Source: an uncultured Flavobacteriales bacterium (GTDB lineage Bacteria; Bacteroidota; Bacteroidia; Flavobacteriales_D; Parvicellaceae). Taken from it: DNA of 64,000 nt. Under the pieces are notes generated by a model, which was not told the origin of the DNA, ran no database searches, and saw nothing but the letters and a program-made list of their open reading frames with translations. Numbering within the stretch: position 1 is the stretch's first letter; each line of letters starts with the position of its first letter. The DNA is taken from contig CALSPA010000017.1 in the NCBI GenBank assembly GCA_943788115.1, forward strand, positions 55,690-119,689, given 5' to 3'. Positions 32,456 through 42,748 of this stretch are shown one piece after another. Both the position numbers and the translations under genes were made by a program.

Positions 32456-32949
32456 AGATAGTCAATTTTTAAAATTGTTATTTAGTCTTTTCCCAATTGT
32501 TAAAGTTTGAAGCAAAGAAATCTAAATCCGATATTGTATCTCGGCTACACAACACACAAAAAAGTAGTGTGCTTTAAAATCTAAATTTCACGTTTAAAAC
32601 TCTTATTGAGAAGTACAAAAATTGAAAAAAAACACAAACAGGGCAAGAAAATTTGATTCACATTTTGAGGAGTTATTAACACGTCAATTTAATAACCCGC
32701 TAACCTTCTGAAAGTCAACAATAAGCGTGTTGAAATCACAAAAACAGCTTTTTTAAACGTCAATTTTGATAGTTTATTTAATTGTTATAAGCTAATTTAC
32801 AAAGAGTTAGGTATTTAAAACATGTATTGATTTTCCTTTTTCAAGTCACACATGTTGAAAACAATTTTCACTATGTATTTTACCAAATGTCAAAATAATA
32901 TTAAATAGTGTCAGTCATTAAATGAAATAAAATTTCAAAATTAAAGAGA
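32456..32949. other. 494-bp A+T-rich non-coding region upstream of nrdB
   Basis: All six frames are closed by frequent stops, so I see no gene. It contains an inverted repeat at 32553-32571, a short imperfect hairpin around 32854-32868 (TGAAAACAATTTTCA), and two copies of cgtcaattt (near 32684 and 32757). It is the longest gene-free stretch in the window and probably carries the nrdB promoter and its regulators, but I found no exact TAnnTTTG/TTG pair within useful distance. Confidence 0.4.
32553..32571. promoter_or_regulatory. Inverted repeat upstream of nrdB, candidate regulator site
   Basis: CACAC (32553-32557), a 9-bp A-rich spacer, then GTGTG (32567-32571), about 100 nt upstream of nrdB. 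It resembles an NrdR box (ACAC, 8 bp, GTGT) in sequence and place, but the spacer is one base too long and the second box usually found nearby is absent. Another repressor is possible. Confidence 0.28.
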
Positions 32950-33522
32950 TTATTTGCCCCTTAAATGCTTGTCAACATTCTCCAATTCATTGAAAAATAA
33001 TTCGCCCCATTTTCTAATTATAGCATTTTTTAAAAATCTAAAGACTGGAACCTTCAATTTTTCACCACAATCACATGCTGGTTTACAAATATCCCACTTA
33101 TTATAGTTAATAGCTTGCCCAGCATTTAAATTAGATACTCTAATAGGGTATAAATGACAAGAAATAGGCTTCATAAAAGAAGTTTTATTCTCATTGAATG
33201 TTTTTTCTATAGCACATTTAGCAACATTACTTGAATCAAAATATACAAAAGCACATTCCTCCCCATTCACTAAAGATGTAACCGGTTCATTATCTTCATC
33301 ATAATAATAAAAACCATTCTCTTCAACTTCTCTAATTCCTTCTTTTCTCATGTTTGATTTAATAATTGGAAGCTCTTTTTCAAGTTTTAAAATCTCATCT
33401 TCTTCAAGGGGAGCACCAGAATCACCTTTAACACAACAAGCTCCTTTACATGCAGATAAATCACAGACGAATTTCTTATCGAAAAGATCAAGAGAGATTA
33501 ACTTATCTTCAATTTCAACCAT
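32950..33522 (-). CDS. DUF3109 family Cys-rich protein
   Basis: A 190-residue protein of the DUF3109 family, which is common in Bacteroidota and has no assigned function. It carries Cys clusters typical of metal binding: CDLSACKGACC near residue 20, SCHLYPIRVS near 120, and KWDICKPACDCGEKL near 145, reminiscent of the YkgJ-type zinc/iron-chelating motif. There is no signal peptide, so it is cytoplasmic. Its start at 33522 fits the promoter at 33546-33575. Confidence 0.9.
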   Translation of the reverse strand: MVEIEDKLISLDLFDKKFVCDLSACKGACCVKGDSGAPLEEDEILKLEKELPIIKSNMRKEGIREVEENGFYYYDEDNEPVTSLVNGEECAFVYFDSSNVAKCAIEKTFNENKTSFMKPISCHLYPIRVSNLNAGQAINYNKWDICKPACDCGEKLKVPVFRFLKNAIIRKWGELFFNELENVDKHLRGK

Positions 33523-33545
33523 AGAATTTATTAATTATAATTTCA

Positions 33546-33575
33546 CAAAATTATTAGACTATACTCAATGTCCAA
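33546..33575 (-). promoter_or_regulatory. Promoter of the DUF3109 gene
   Basis: On the minus strand, TTG (plus 33573-33575), a 19-bp spacer, then TAATTTTG (plus 33546-33553) match the Bacteroidota consensus exactly. The start codon at 33522 is 23 nt downstream. Confidence 0.65.
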
Positions 33576-33614
33576 TAAAATTATGCAATATAAAAGCAAC
33601 CTTTCACAACAAAT

Positions 33615-33907
33615 ATGTTCGTACATTACAAGCAAGTACAAACTCAAATAAAAAAAAGTCTCTTTTACATTTTTAGTTTTAATGAAAATAAAAAAAATGA
33701 CATAACTGTAAACCAATCAAATGGAACCTTTCACATTTCATCAATTAATAATATAAATGAATTATCAGCAGCAATATATAATTTCCATGGAAAACTAATT
33801 TTGGAAAAAAAATAAAATTAAATACTAACTCATCAATTCATCTTGTTAATGGAATTTATTTTTTAAAGCTTAGAAATGGAAACCACAGTGACATTAAAAA
33901 AAGCTAA
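33615..33907 (+). pseudogene. Orphan T9SS type A sorting-domain remnant
   Basis: From about 33690 the frame reads ITVNQSNGTFHISSI then AAIYNFHGKLILEKK, the first half of a type A T9SS C-terminal domain. A stop at 33813 in an A8-TAA context is followed one frame away by the second half: LNTNSS, HLVNGIYFLKLRNGNHSDIKK, ending at 33907. The typical KIIV end is broken by another A-run. No passenger domain, signal peptide or sensible start lies upstream; only about 90 bp separate it from the DUF3109 gene. It looks like the 3' stump of a deleted secreted-protein gene. Confidence 0.6.
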
Positions 33908-33976
33908 TAATAAAGAATTATTATTACCATATAAATTTATTAAATTGTAAACAATTATTAACCTTAATAAAAAAAC

Positions 33977-36868
33977 ATGTTCAAAAAAAATTTAACCCTA
34001 TTATTACTCTTTTCATCTTGTTTTATTTTTGCACAAAATAAAAATGAAACAATTTTATCTAAATCAACATTTACACAAAAAGCTTCAAAATTTTGGATTA
34101 CACCTGAGCTAAGGACAATTAAACCATTTGAAGAAATAGTTCATGAAGGAGATAGAGCAAAAATAATAGGTAATAATTTAAGAAGGTATAAACATGTAAA
34201 CCCTAATGCTCTTCCTAAAGGAAATGATCCAGTTTGGCAGCAGCAAAAAGGTGGAAGCTTCAATAAAGCACCCATTCAAAATTGGCAAGGAACAAATTTT
34301 AATGCTTTCCCACCTGACCCAAGTGGTGCCGTTGGACCTAATCACTATGTACACATGGTAAATAGCACATATACAGTTTATGATAAAACTGGAACTTCTC
34401 TTGGTGGACCATATACATTGGGTTCATTATTAGGAGGAAGTAATGATGGAGATCCAATAGTTATGTATGATGTAGATGCAGACAGGTGGTTTTTAAGTCA
34501 ATTTAAGTTTTCAAACTCTTCTTTTCAAGTAGCTGTTTCTCAAACTGCAGATCCTTTAGGGGCGTATTATGCTTATGAGTTTCCTTTAAATAGCTTTCCT
34601 GATTATCCTAAATATTCTGTTTGGGGCAATGCTTATTATGTAAGTGCAAATAAAAGTGCACCTCAATTATATGCATTAGAAAGAATTGAAATGCTTGCTG
34701 GAAATCCAAATGCTCAAATTATTGGATTCAACGTTCCTTCATTATCAACTAATGGTTTCTTTAGCATTCTTCCTGCTCACGCAACTTCAGGAGCTCCTTC
34801 ATCAAATACTCCAGGATATACATTTTACTTCCAAGACGATGGTTGGGGAGGGGTTAGCTCAGACAATATTAAAATTTGGGAAATAAATTTAGATTGGAAT
34901 ACAACATCTAATTCAACAATTGCTTCTCCTCAAGTTTTACCGGTTTCTGCGTTTGACAGTGAATTTACAGCATCTTGGGATGACATTGAACAGCCAGGAA
35001 CATCTTCAAAACTTGACGGTATACCAACAGCATTTATGTATATGGCTCAATATAGAGAATTTCCAACCTACTCTTCTGTAGTTCTAAACCACACTGTTGA
35101 TGTAGATGGAACAAACCATGCTGGAATAAGATGGTATGAATTAAGAAAGTCAGGAGCTAACCCTTGGACAGTTCACCAAGAAGGCACTTTTGCCCCAGAT
35201 GGTGAAAGTCGTTGGCTTGGAAGTATCTGTATGGATTATCAAGGTAATATGGGTTTAGCATATAGTGTCTCCGGACCAACTGTATTCCCTTCTATTAGAT
35301 ATACAGGAAGATACTTCTCTGATCCACTTGGACAAATGACTCTTGCTGAAGAAGATATTATTAACGGTAACGGCATTCAAACTGGAACAAACAGATGGGG
35401 CGATTACGCGCAAATGACATTAGACCCAACAGATGAAGCTACTTTCTGGTATACTGGTGAATACATATTAGGAGGAAGAAAATCTAGAATTGCATCATTC
35501 AAAATAGCAAATGATTTTAATAATGATATTGGAGTAACCTCTATAGACAATCCAACAAATGGAGCGTTAACTGCTAATGAAAACATCACTGTTAATATTA
35601 CTAATTTTGGGGTAACTGACCAATCAAACTTCCCTGTTAGTTACACTTTAAATGGTGGAACTCCTGTAAATGAAACTTTTTCTGGAAATTTAGCAGCTGG
35701 AACATCTTCTCAATATACATTTACATCATTAGCTAATTTCGGAACACCTGGAAACTATGATGTAATATCTTACTCAGGACTTTCTAATGACCAGTTCAAT
35801 TTTAATGACACCACTTTTAAAACAATACAACACTTGTATCCAGATGATGTAGGAATAACCAATGTCTTATCTCCTGTCACCAATAATAACCTCACTAGCA
35901 GCGAGGTTGTCACAGTAAATATTGAAAACTTTGGAACAATAGATCAGTCTAACTTCCCAGTTAATTACTCAATTAATGGTGGTGCTTTAATCAATGAGAC
36001 ATATACCGGCACGATTGCGGCTGGAGGATCTGCAACATATAATTTCACAACAACAGCAGATTTATCTGCACTTGGGAATTATTCATTTACTTGTTATTCT
36101 AGCTTATCATCAGACGCTGACTTACTTAATGACACCAGCTACACTACTGTAGTTAATGAGCTATGTCAACCTTTTGGAGATTGCTCATTTGGGGATGGAT
36201 TTACTAAGTTTAATTTAGGAACAATTAACAACAATACAGGATGCTCTCCTGATGGATACGGTGATTACACTAATCTTTCTACAGATTTAGAACAAGCAAG
36301 TGTAAATACACTTTCTATTCAATCTGGGTACGCAAACCAAAGTGGAACCATTTGGATTGACTTTAACGATAATTTCACTTTTGAATCTTCTGAAATAGTA
36401 ATTTTAAACACAGCTTTTGGAACTTCTATCAGCGATGTTGATTTAACAATTGATGCGAATGCTGATTTAGGCCAACACCTATTGAGAGCAAGGACAAATT
36501 GGAGTCAATTTGGACAAGCTGTCATTAATGATCCGTGTGTGGATGTGACATATGGTGAAACTGAAGATTATACAGTTAACATTATTGCAAACTCAGGCTC
36601 TGGAGTTGGAACAATGAATTATGGGGATTTAGAAATTTTAGTGAATCAAATTTCAAATGCTGAGTTTGAAATAACAGTTCCTGGATTGCCTAGTGAAGCT
36701 GAAATAAAAATTCATAACACAATTGGCCAAAAAGTGTTTTCAAGTAAAATAAATGAAACAAATAATGTAAACTTTAAAATAAACTTATCCTCTCAAGCTA
36801 CTGGCTATTACTTAATTCATATTGGAAATTCTAATATCAATCTTGTAAAGAAAATAGTAGTTGATTAA
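33977..36868 (+). CDS. T9SS-secreted protein with CARDB-like repeats, GEVED domain and type A sorting domain
   Basis: A 963-residue exported protein. Signal peptide (MFKKNLTLLLLFSSCFIFAQ); an N-terminal region to about 510 with the recurring pattern PSGAVGPNHYVHMVN and GDPIVMYDVDADRW that suggests a beta-propeller; two CARDB-like beta domains of about 100 residues (about 513-615 and 620-725, both starting DVGIT/DIGVTS and each with a DQSNFPV segment); a GEVED domain (WIDFNDNFTFE to YGETEDYTVNI); and a type A sorting domain ending in NLVKKIVVD. It is exported to the surface through T9SS. No catalytic residues are evident. Start at 33977 gives the signal peptide directly. Confidence 0.9.
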   Translation: MFKKNLTLLLLFSSCFIFAQNKNETILSKSTFTQKASKFWITPELRTIKPFEEIVHEGDRAKIIGNNLRRYKHVNPNALPKGNDPVWQQQKGGSFNKAPIQNWQGTNFNAFPPDPSGAVGPNHYVHMVNSTYTVYDKTGTSLGGPYTLGSLLGGSNDGDPIVMYDVDADRWFLSQFKFSNSSFQVAVSQTADPLGAYYAYEFPLNSFPDYPKYSVWGNAYYVSANKSAPQLYALERIEMLAGNPNAQIIGFNVPSLSTNGFFSILPAHATSGAPSSNTPGYTFYFQDDGWGGVSSDNIKIWEINLDWNTTSNSTIASPQVLPVSAFDSEFTASWDDIEQPGTSSKLDGIPTAFMYMAQYREFPTYSSVVLNHTVDVDGTNHAGIRWYELRKSGANPWTVHQEGTFAPDGESRWLGSICMDYQGNMGLAYSVSGPTVFPSIRYTGRYFSDPLGQMTLAEEDIINGNGIQTGTNRWGDYAQMTLDPTDEATFWYTGEYILGGRKSRIASFKIANDFNNDIGVTSIDNPTNGALTANENITVNITNFGVTDQSNFPVSYTLNGGTPVNETFSGNLAAGTSSQYTFTSLANFGTPGNYDVISYSGLSNDQFNFNDTTFKTIQHLYPDDVGITNVLSPVTNNNLTSSEVVTVNIENFGTIDQSNFPVNYSINGGALINETYTGTIAAGGSATYNFTTTADLSALGNYSFTCYSSLSSDADLLNDTSYTTVVNELCQPFGDCSFGDGFTKFNLGTINNNTGCSPDGYGDYTNLSTDLEQASVNTLSIQSGYANQSGTIWIDFNDNFTFESSEIVILNTAFGTSISDVDLTIDANADLGQHLLRARTNWSQFGQAVINDPCVDVTYGETEDYTVNIIANSGSGVGTMNYGDLEILVNQISNAEFEITVPGLPSEAEIKIHNTIGQKVFSSKINETNNVNFKINLSSQATGYYLIHIGNSNINLVKKIVVD

Positions 36869-37102
36869 TTTTTTAGCATTGTATAGCTATCAACCACAAT
36901 CATTTTGCCTTTAAAGCACAGTGGTTGTGGGGCTCTACTTAAACTAAATTTCAAATTAATTTTATTGTTATTCACCTTCAATTTTCCATCCCAAAACACT
37001 GGTAATAATTTATTAGACTCCTCAGTTTGCAGGTACCACCTGCAAGACTCATCAAATGATTCATTATAAACAACACCAACTTTAATTTACACAACTTAAC
37101 AT
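36865..37102 (-). CDS. Possible small protein, start uncertain
   Basis: A minus-strand frame of 74 codons (37086-36865) reads like real protein (VGVVYNESFDESCRWYLQ, then SRAPQPLCFKGKMIVVDSY) but lacks an ATG. An ATG at 37102 in the neighbouring frame (MLSCVN) would join it after loss of one base near 37086-37092. Support: the stop interlocks by 4 nt with the upstream gene's stop, as at other junctions here, and the sequence has balanced composition for such A+T-rich DNA. It is otherwise unrecognised and could be a remnant. Confidence 0.33.
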
Positions 37103-37133
37103 ATACTTTATTACTTAATGATAAAGGAAGTAT

Positions 37134-37141
37134 TAAATTTG
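37134..37141 (+). promoter_or_regulatory. Candidate -7 element of the glycyl-tRNA synthetase gene
   Basis: TAAATTTG fits TAnnTTTG, 23 nt upstream of the ATG at 37165. The -33 region has only a weak TTA at the right distance, so support is moderate. Confidence 0.4.
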
Positions 37142-37164
37142 TTAGAAATTATAATAAATAAAAA

Positions 37165-38696
37165 ATGTCATCTGAAGATCAATTTAAAAAAATCATCTCT
37201 CACGCTAAAGAATTTGGATTTATTTTCCCAAACAGTGAAATATATGATGGCTTGAGTGCCACATATGATTATGGTCAAAATGGGGTTGAACTAAAAAACA
37301 ACATTAAAAAATATTGGTGGCTATCAATGGTTCAGATGAATGAAAACATCGTTGGTCTAGATGCTGCAATATTCATGCATCCTTCAACATGGAAAGCATC
37401 AGGACATGTAGACGCCTTTAACGACCCTTTAATTGATAATAAAGATTCTAAAAAAAGATACAGAGCTGATGTTCTTTTAGAAGATCACATTGCTAAAATT
37501 GAGAGTAAAATTGAAAAAGACATCAAGAAAGCAAGAAAAAGATTTGGAGATGCATTTAATGAAACTGAATTTAGGTCAACAAATTCAAATGTTCTTAGAA
37601 GACTAAATGAAATAGATATCATTAATAATAAAATGAAAGCTGCTTTTGAGATAATAACTTAGAGGCAATTCATGATTTAATTGTTGAACTAAACATCGTA
37701 TGTCCTGTTAGTGGGTCTAAAAACTGGACCGAAGTTAGGCAGTTCAATTTAATGTTTGCTACTGAGTTAGGATCTGTAGCAGGAGATGCATCAACCATAT
37801 ACTTAAGACCAGAAACAGCTCAAGGAATTTTTGTTAATTACCTTAATGTTCAGAAAACTGGAAGAAAGAAAATTCCATTTGGAATTGCTCAAATCGGAAA
37901 AGCATTTAGAAACGAAATAATAGCAAGACAATTTATATTTAGAATGAGGGAATTTGAACAAATGGAAATGCAATTTTTCATTCAACCGGGGACTCAAAAA
38001 AAATGGTATGAACACTGGAAAGAAAATAGAATGAAGTGGCATAAATCTCTTGGTTTTAATGATGATGAGCTTAGATTTCACGATCACATAAAACTGGCAC
38101 ATTATGCAGATGCTGCAGCTGATATAGAGTTTAAATTTCCTTTTGGGTTCAAAGAACTTGAGGGGATTCACTCAAGAACAGATTTCGACTTAAAACAACA
38201 CGAAACACATTCTAAAAAGAAATTAAGATTTTTTGACCCTGAATCTAATGAAAACTACGTGCCTTACGTTGTAGAAACTTCAATTGGTTTAGACAGAATG
38301 TTTCTTGCACTATTTTCAAATGCATTGAATGAGGAAAAATTAGAAGATGGAACATCTAGAGTAGTTCTTAATATTCCAGCTCCTTTAGCACCAATTAAAG
38401 TTGCCGTTCTTCCACTAGTAAAAAAAGATGGCCTTCCAGATAAAGCAAGAGAAATAATGAACACATTGAAAATAGATCATCAGTGTCACTATGAAGAGAA
38501 AGATTCAATTGGAAAAAGATATAGAAGACAAGATGCAATAGGAACACCCTTTTGCATCACTATTGACCACGACACTTTAGAAGATAACGCTGTCACAATT
38601 AGAGAAAGAGACACCATGAAACAAGAAAGAGTGCCAATTTCAGAATTAGAAGATATTATAAATGAAAAAGTAAACATTAAAAACCTTTTCATCTAA
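37165..38696 (+). CDS. glyS: Glycyl-tRNA synthetase, single-chain dimeric type, one frameshift
   Basis: A class II synthetase of the eukaryote-like (alpha2) type used by Bacteroidota, about 510 residues. Seen: [24 protein letters not shown] near the N-terminus, then [11 protein letters not shown], the motif 2-like region [12 protein letters not shown] and [25 protein letters not shown], and motif 3 [15 protein letters not shown], with an anticodon-binding domain after that ([11 protein letters not shown]). The first frame stops at 37660-37662; adding one A near 37645-37652 restores A-F-E-D-N-N-L-E-A and joins the halves. An essential gene, so an error is the likely cause. Confidence 0.94.
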
Positions 38697-38699
38697 AAA

Positions 38700-39290
38700 T
38701 TGTTACTTCCCTATTACAATAGAAAAAAAATAGAAGCTGGCTGCGATGAAGCAGGAAGAGGTTGCCTTGCAGGACCAGTAGTTGCAGGAGCTGTAATTCT
38801 TCCTTTAGATTTTAAAAATGACTTACTAAATGACTCAAAAACATTATCTGAAAAAAAACGATACTATTTAAGAGATGTTATTCTTAAAGAATCGATTTCT
38901 TGGGGACTTGGGATTGTATCCAATGAAGAAATAGATGAAATCAATATTTTAAACGCATCATTTCTAGCAATGCATAGAGCAATCGATGAACTAAAAAGAA
39001 AACCAAATTCTTTACTTATTGACGGGAATAGGTTTAATAAATACAATAAAGTTGAGCACCATTGCATCGTTAAAGGAGATGGGAAATTCCTAAGCATTGC
39101 AGCAGCTTCAATTATTGCAAAAACATATAGAGATGACATAATGAAAGCATTACATAAAGACTATCCAATTTATGATTGGCTGAACAACAAAGGATATCCT
39201 ACAAAAAAACACAGACTTTCTATCAACAAAAATGGAGTTTCAGAACACCACAGAATGTCTTTTAGACTAATAAAAAAAGATGTTGATTAG
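38700..39290 (+). CDS. rnhB: Ribonuclease HII
   Basis: Cleaves RNA in RNA-DNA hybrids and removes misincorporated ribonucleotides. 196 residues with the catalytic GCDEAGRG motif at about 15-22, the following [11 protein letters not shown], the [10 protein letters not shown] segment, a Asp in LLIDGNRF and [12 protein letters not shown]. The start is a TTG at 38700, right after the glyS stop (3 bp spacing), so it is likely co-transcribed with glyS. Its stop overlaps the convergent AAA_28 gene by 4 nt (TTAG). Confidence 0.95.
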   Translation: MLLPYYNRKKIEAGCDEAGRGCLAGPVVAGAVILPLDFKNDLLNDSKTLSEKKRYYLRDVILKESISWGLGIVSNEEIDEINILNASFLAMHRAIDELKRKPNSLLIDGNRFNKYNKVEHHCIVKGDGKFLSIAAASIIAKTYRDDIMKALHKDYPIYDWLNNKGYPTKKHRLSINKNGVSEHHRMSFRLIKKDVD

Positions 39291-39826
39291 AAAGATTGAA
39301 CATTTTTGAGTATAAAATCGACCCTTTCTTTTATAACATTCATAGGCACATCAATTAAATTAAATCCTAATTCATTGTATATTAATCGTAGATTTTTTTC
39401 GATTAATTTCGCTTGTTCTTTACTTTCTCTTCTTTGAAGATCTATTGTATATATGTCTTCCCAATATGGAAGAAAAAAAACATTTTTATTATAACTAGAT
39501 GTTTTTATAGCATTAATATAAATCTTATTTCTAGAAATTTTTGAGATATCCATATAAGCAATTATGTCTACTAAACTTCTATCAAAAAAACAAAAATCAG
39601 TATTAATTGAACTAAGTAAATTAGAAATTTCAAGAAAAACTTGATGACTAAAATCTAAGGTATTGTTCCAAGGGAAACAATCAACATCGTTTTTAATATT
39701 GTTTTGAATAACTAGTCTAGCCATTTCAGGATAACATTTATAATTCAAATCTTGGAGTGATTTTATTAAAGTTGTTTTACCTGAAGATGGTGGACCTGTT
39801 ATTATGTAATGTGGATGATGAGTCAT
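39287..39826 (-). CDS. AAA_28-family P-loop NTPase
   Basis: A 179-residue ATPase. The P-loop [11 protein letters not shown] sits about 10 residues from the chosen start. A possible Asp for Mg binding is in [12 protein letters not shown]. The AAA_28/NadR-like kinase fold fits, but the substrate is unknown. I chose the ATG at 39826 because the earlier in-frame ATG at 39886 would sit upstream of the TATATTTG element at 39835-39842 and would add a leader unlike the family. If that element is the promoter, the mRNA would be nearly leaderless. Confidence 0.75.
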   Translation of the reverse strand: MTHHPHYIITGPPSSGKTTLIKSLQDLNYKCYPEMARLVIQNNIKNDVDCFPWNNTLDFSHQVFLEISNLLSSINTDFCFFDRSLVDIIAYMDISKISRNKIYINAIKTSSYNKNVFFLPYWEDIYTIDLQRRESKEQAKLIEKNLRLIYNELGFNLIDVPMNVIKERVDFILKNVQSF

Positions 39827-40003
39827 TATTCTGCCAAATATATAAACATGTGAACTGAAAAGTACTATAAGTAAACCCTTTGACATGACAGAAAATCAAA
39901 AATGAACCACATTTATAAAAATAGTTCACCCAATATTTTTATCATAAAACACTTATTTACAGATATTTAAATACAAAATTAATGGTTTTAATTAAAATAT
40001 ATT

Positions 40004-40011
40004 TATTTTTG
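40004..40011 (+). promoter_or_regulatory. Candidate -7 element of the phasin-like pair
   Basis: TATTTTTG fits TAnnTTTG and lies 45 nt upstream of the ATG at 40057. No exact TTG stands 17-23 bp upstream, so this rests on the -7 box alone. Confidence 0.45.
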
Positions 40012-40056
40012 GTACACTATTTGACAAGTTAAAACCAAACGATTAAAAATTAAAAA

Positions 40057-40410
40057 ATGGATACAATTAAAAACTTTGTTTATGCTGGTCTAGGATTAGC
40101 TACAATGACAACAGATAAAATAAAAGTAACAATAGATGACCTTGTGGAGAAAGGTAAAATATCTGATACTGAAGGGAAAAAAATAATTGAAGATTTCTTA
40201 AACACAACAGAAGAAAAAAGAACAGACTTTGAAAATAAATTAAAAAAGACAAAAGGAAAAATTTCAAACACTTTTGATTTCAATAAAAAAGAAAAGGAAA
40301 TGGATCTTCTTAAAGAAAGAATAAAGGGTCTTGAAAAAGAGATAACTAATATGAAAAAGAAGACATCTTCAGCAAAAAAAACAACAACCAAAACAACAAC
40401 TAAAAAATAA
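40057..40410 (+). CDS. Phasin-like coiled-coil protein (copy 1)
   Basis: A 117-residue helical protein. The first 15 residues (MDTIKNFVYAGLGLA) form a short hydrophobic segment, followed by a charged amphipathic helix (VEKGKISDTEGKKII, then TEEKRTDFENKL) as in phasin/PhaF-PhaI-like polypeptides, and a Lys/Thr-rich tail (KKTTTKTTTKK). Phasins coat polyhydroxyalkanoate granules, but no PHA genes are visible here, so that role is unproven. Copy 2 follows after 9 nt. Confidence 0.75.
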   Translation: MDTIKNFVYAGLGLATMTTDKIKVTIDDLVEKGKISDTEGKKIIEDFLNTTEEKRTDFENKLKKTKGKISNTFDFNKKEKEMDLLKERIKGLEKEITNMKKKTSSAKKTTTKTTTKK

Positions 40411-40419
40411 ATACAAACT

Positions 40420-40770
40420 ATGGATTTAATTAAAACACTTGCTTACGCTGGTCTAGGATTAGCTAAGCAAACAAATGACAAAATGAAAACTCAATTTGAC
40501 GAATTCGTTGAAGTGGGCAAAAAATCAGATATCGAAGGTAAAAACCTTGTAGGAGATTTCTTTAAGACTGTTGACACAACAAGAGAAGAATTTGAGTCTC
40601 AAATTTCGAAAAATAAAAATAAAATTGAAGAGAGATTTCCTTTCATTAAAGATTTTGAAGACAGAATAAATGAACTATCTAAAATCAAAAAAGAGGAAGA
40701 AAACGAAGTGTCTTCGAAAGAGAATGAAACTGTAGACACAACAATAATTTCTGAAGAAGAAACGAAATAA
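40420..40770 (+). CDS. Phasin-like coiled-coil protein (copy 2)
   Basis: A 116-residue paralogue of the upstream gene. The N-termini align closely (MDLIKTLAYAGLGLAKQTNDKMK against MDTIKNFVYAGLGLATMTTDKIK), as do the EGK and (T/R)EEFE/TDFE segments; the C-termini differ, copy 2 having an acidic tail (EEENEVSSKENE) where copy 1 has a basic one. Opposite tail charges hint that the two may pair. A terminator follows at 40787-40818. Confidence 0.75.
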   Translation: MDLIKTLAYAGLGLAKQTNDKMKTQFDEFVEVGKKSDIEGKNLVGDFFKTVDTTREEFESQISKNKNKIEERFPFIKDFEDRINELSKIKKEEENEVSSKENETVDTTIISEEETK

Positions 40771-40786
40771 TAAATACATTTAACGC

Positions 40787-40818
40787 ATAAAAAAAGCCCT
40801 CAAATGAGGGCTTTTTTT
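40787..40818. terminator. Bidirectional intrinsic terminator between the phasin-like pair and atpC
   Basis: Stem AGCCCTC (40795-40801) and GAGGGCT (40806-40812) with a 4-nt AAAT loop, flanked by an A-run before and a T-run after. It serves both converging units. Confidence 0.9.
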
Positions 40819-40837
40819 AAATCAATTAACTAATGAA

Positions 40838-41071
40838 TTAGGTTGCAAGAATAACAACTTTATTTTTCAACACTTCCACAACACCCCCATTAACATCAAA
40901 AAACTTTTCATCTCCTGCATTGTTAATTTTAACTTGCCCACTCTTTAAAGAGCTAACAAGTGGTGCGTGATTATTCAAAATCCCTATAAGGCCATCGCTC
41001 CCAGGAACAACAACTGAATCCACTTCTCCTGAAAACAATTCAGCATCCGGTGTAATTATCTGTAAATTCAT
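40838..41071 (-). CDS. atpC: ATP synthase epsilon subunit, short form
   Basis: A 77-residue epsilon subunit consisting only of the N-terminal beta-sandwich (MNLQIITPDAELFSGEVDSVVVPGSDGLIGILNNHAPLV). The C-terminal helical hairpin that blocks ATP hydrolysis in longer epsilon subunits is missing; short epsilons of this kind are usual in Bacteroidota. It follows atpD by 6 bp. The short length means it cannot act as the inhibitory 'up-state' helix. Confidence 0.92.
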   Translation of the reverse strand: MNLQIITPDAELFSGEVDSVVVPGSDGLIGILNNHAPLVSSLKSGQVKINNAGDEKFFDVNGGVVEVLKNKVVILAT

Positions 41072-41077
41072 AAACTA

Positions 41078-42673
<1,596 letters not shown>

Positions 42674-42705
42674 TTAATTATAGGCATTATTAACCTGTAA
42701 ATTTT

Positions 42706-42713
42706 TAAGTTTG
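42706..42713 (+). promoter_or_regulatory. Candidate -7 element of ribF
   Basis: TAAGTTTG fits TAnnTTTG and lies 36 nt upstream of the TTG start of ribF. The -33 box is weak. Confidence 0.45.
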
Positions 42714-42748
42714 TCTTATTAACAATTAAAAAAATAATTTCTCATACA

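Noticed and set aside
32553..32571. A firm NrdR-box call
   Set aside because: Spacer is 9, not 8, and the usual second box is missing.
39827..39886. AAA_28 start at 39886
   Set aside because: Upstream of the TATATTTG element and adds a leader that the family does not have; 39826 places the P-loop normally.
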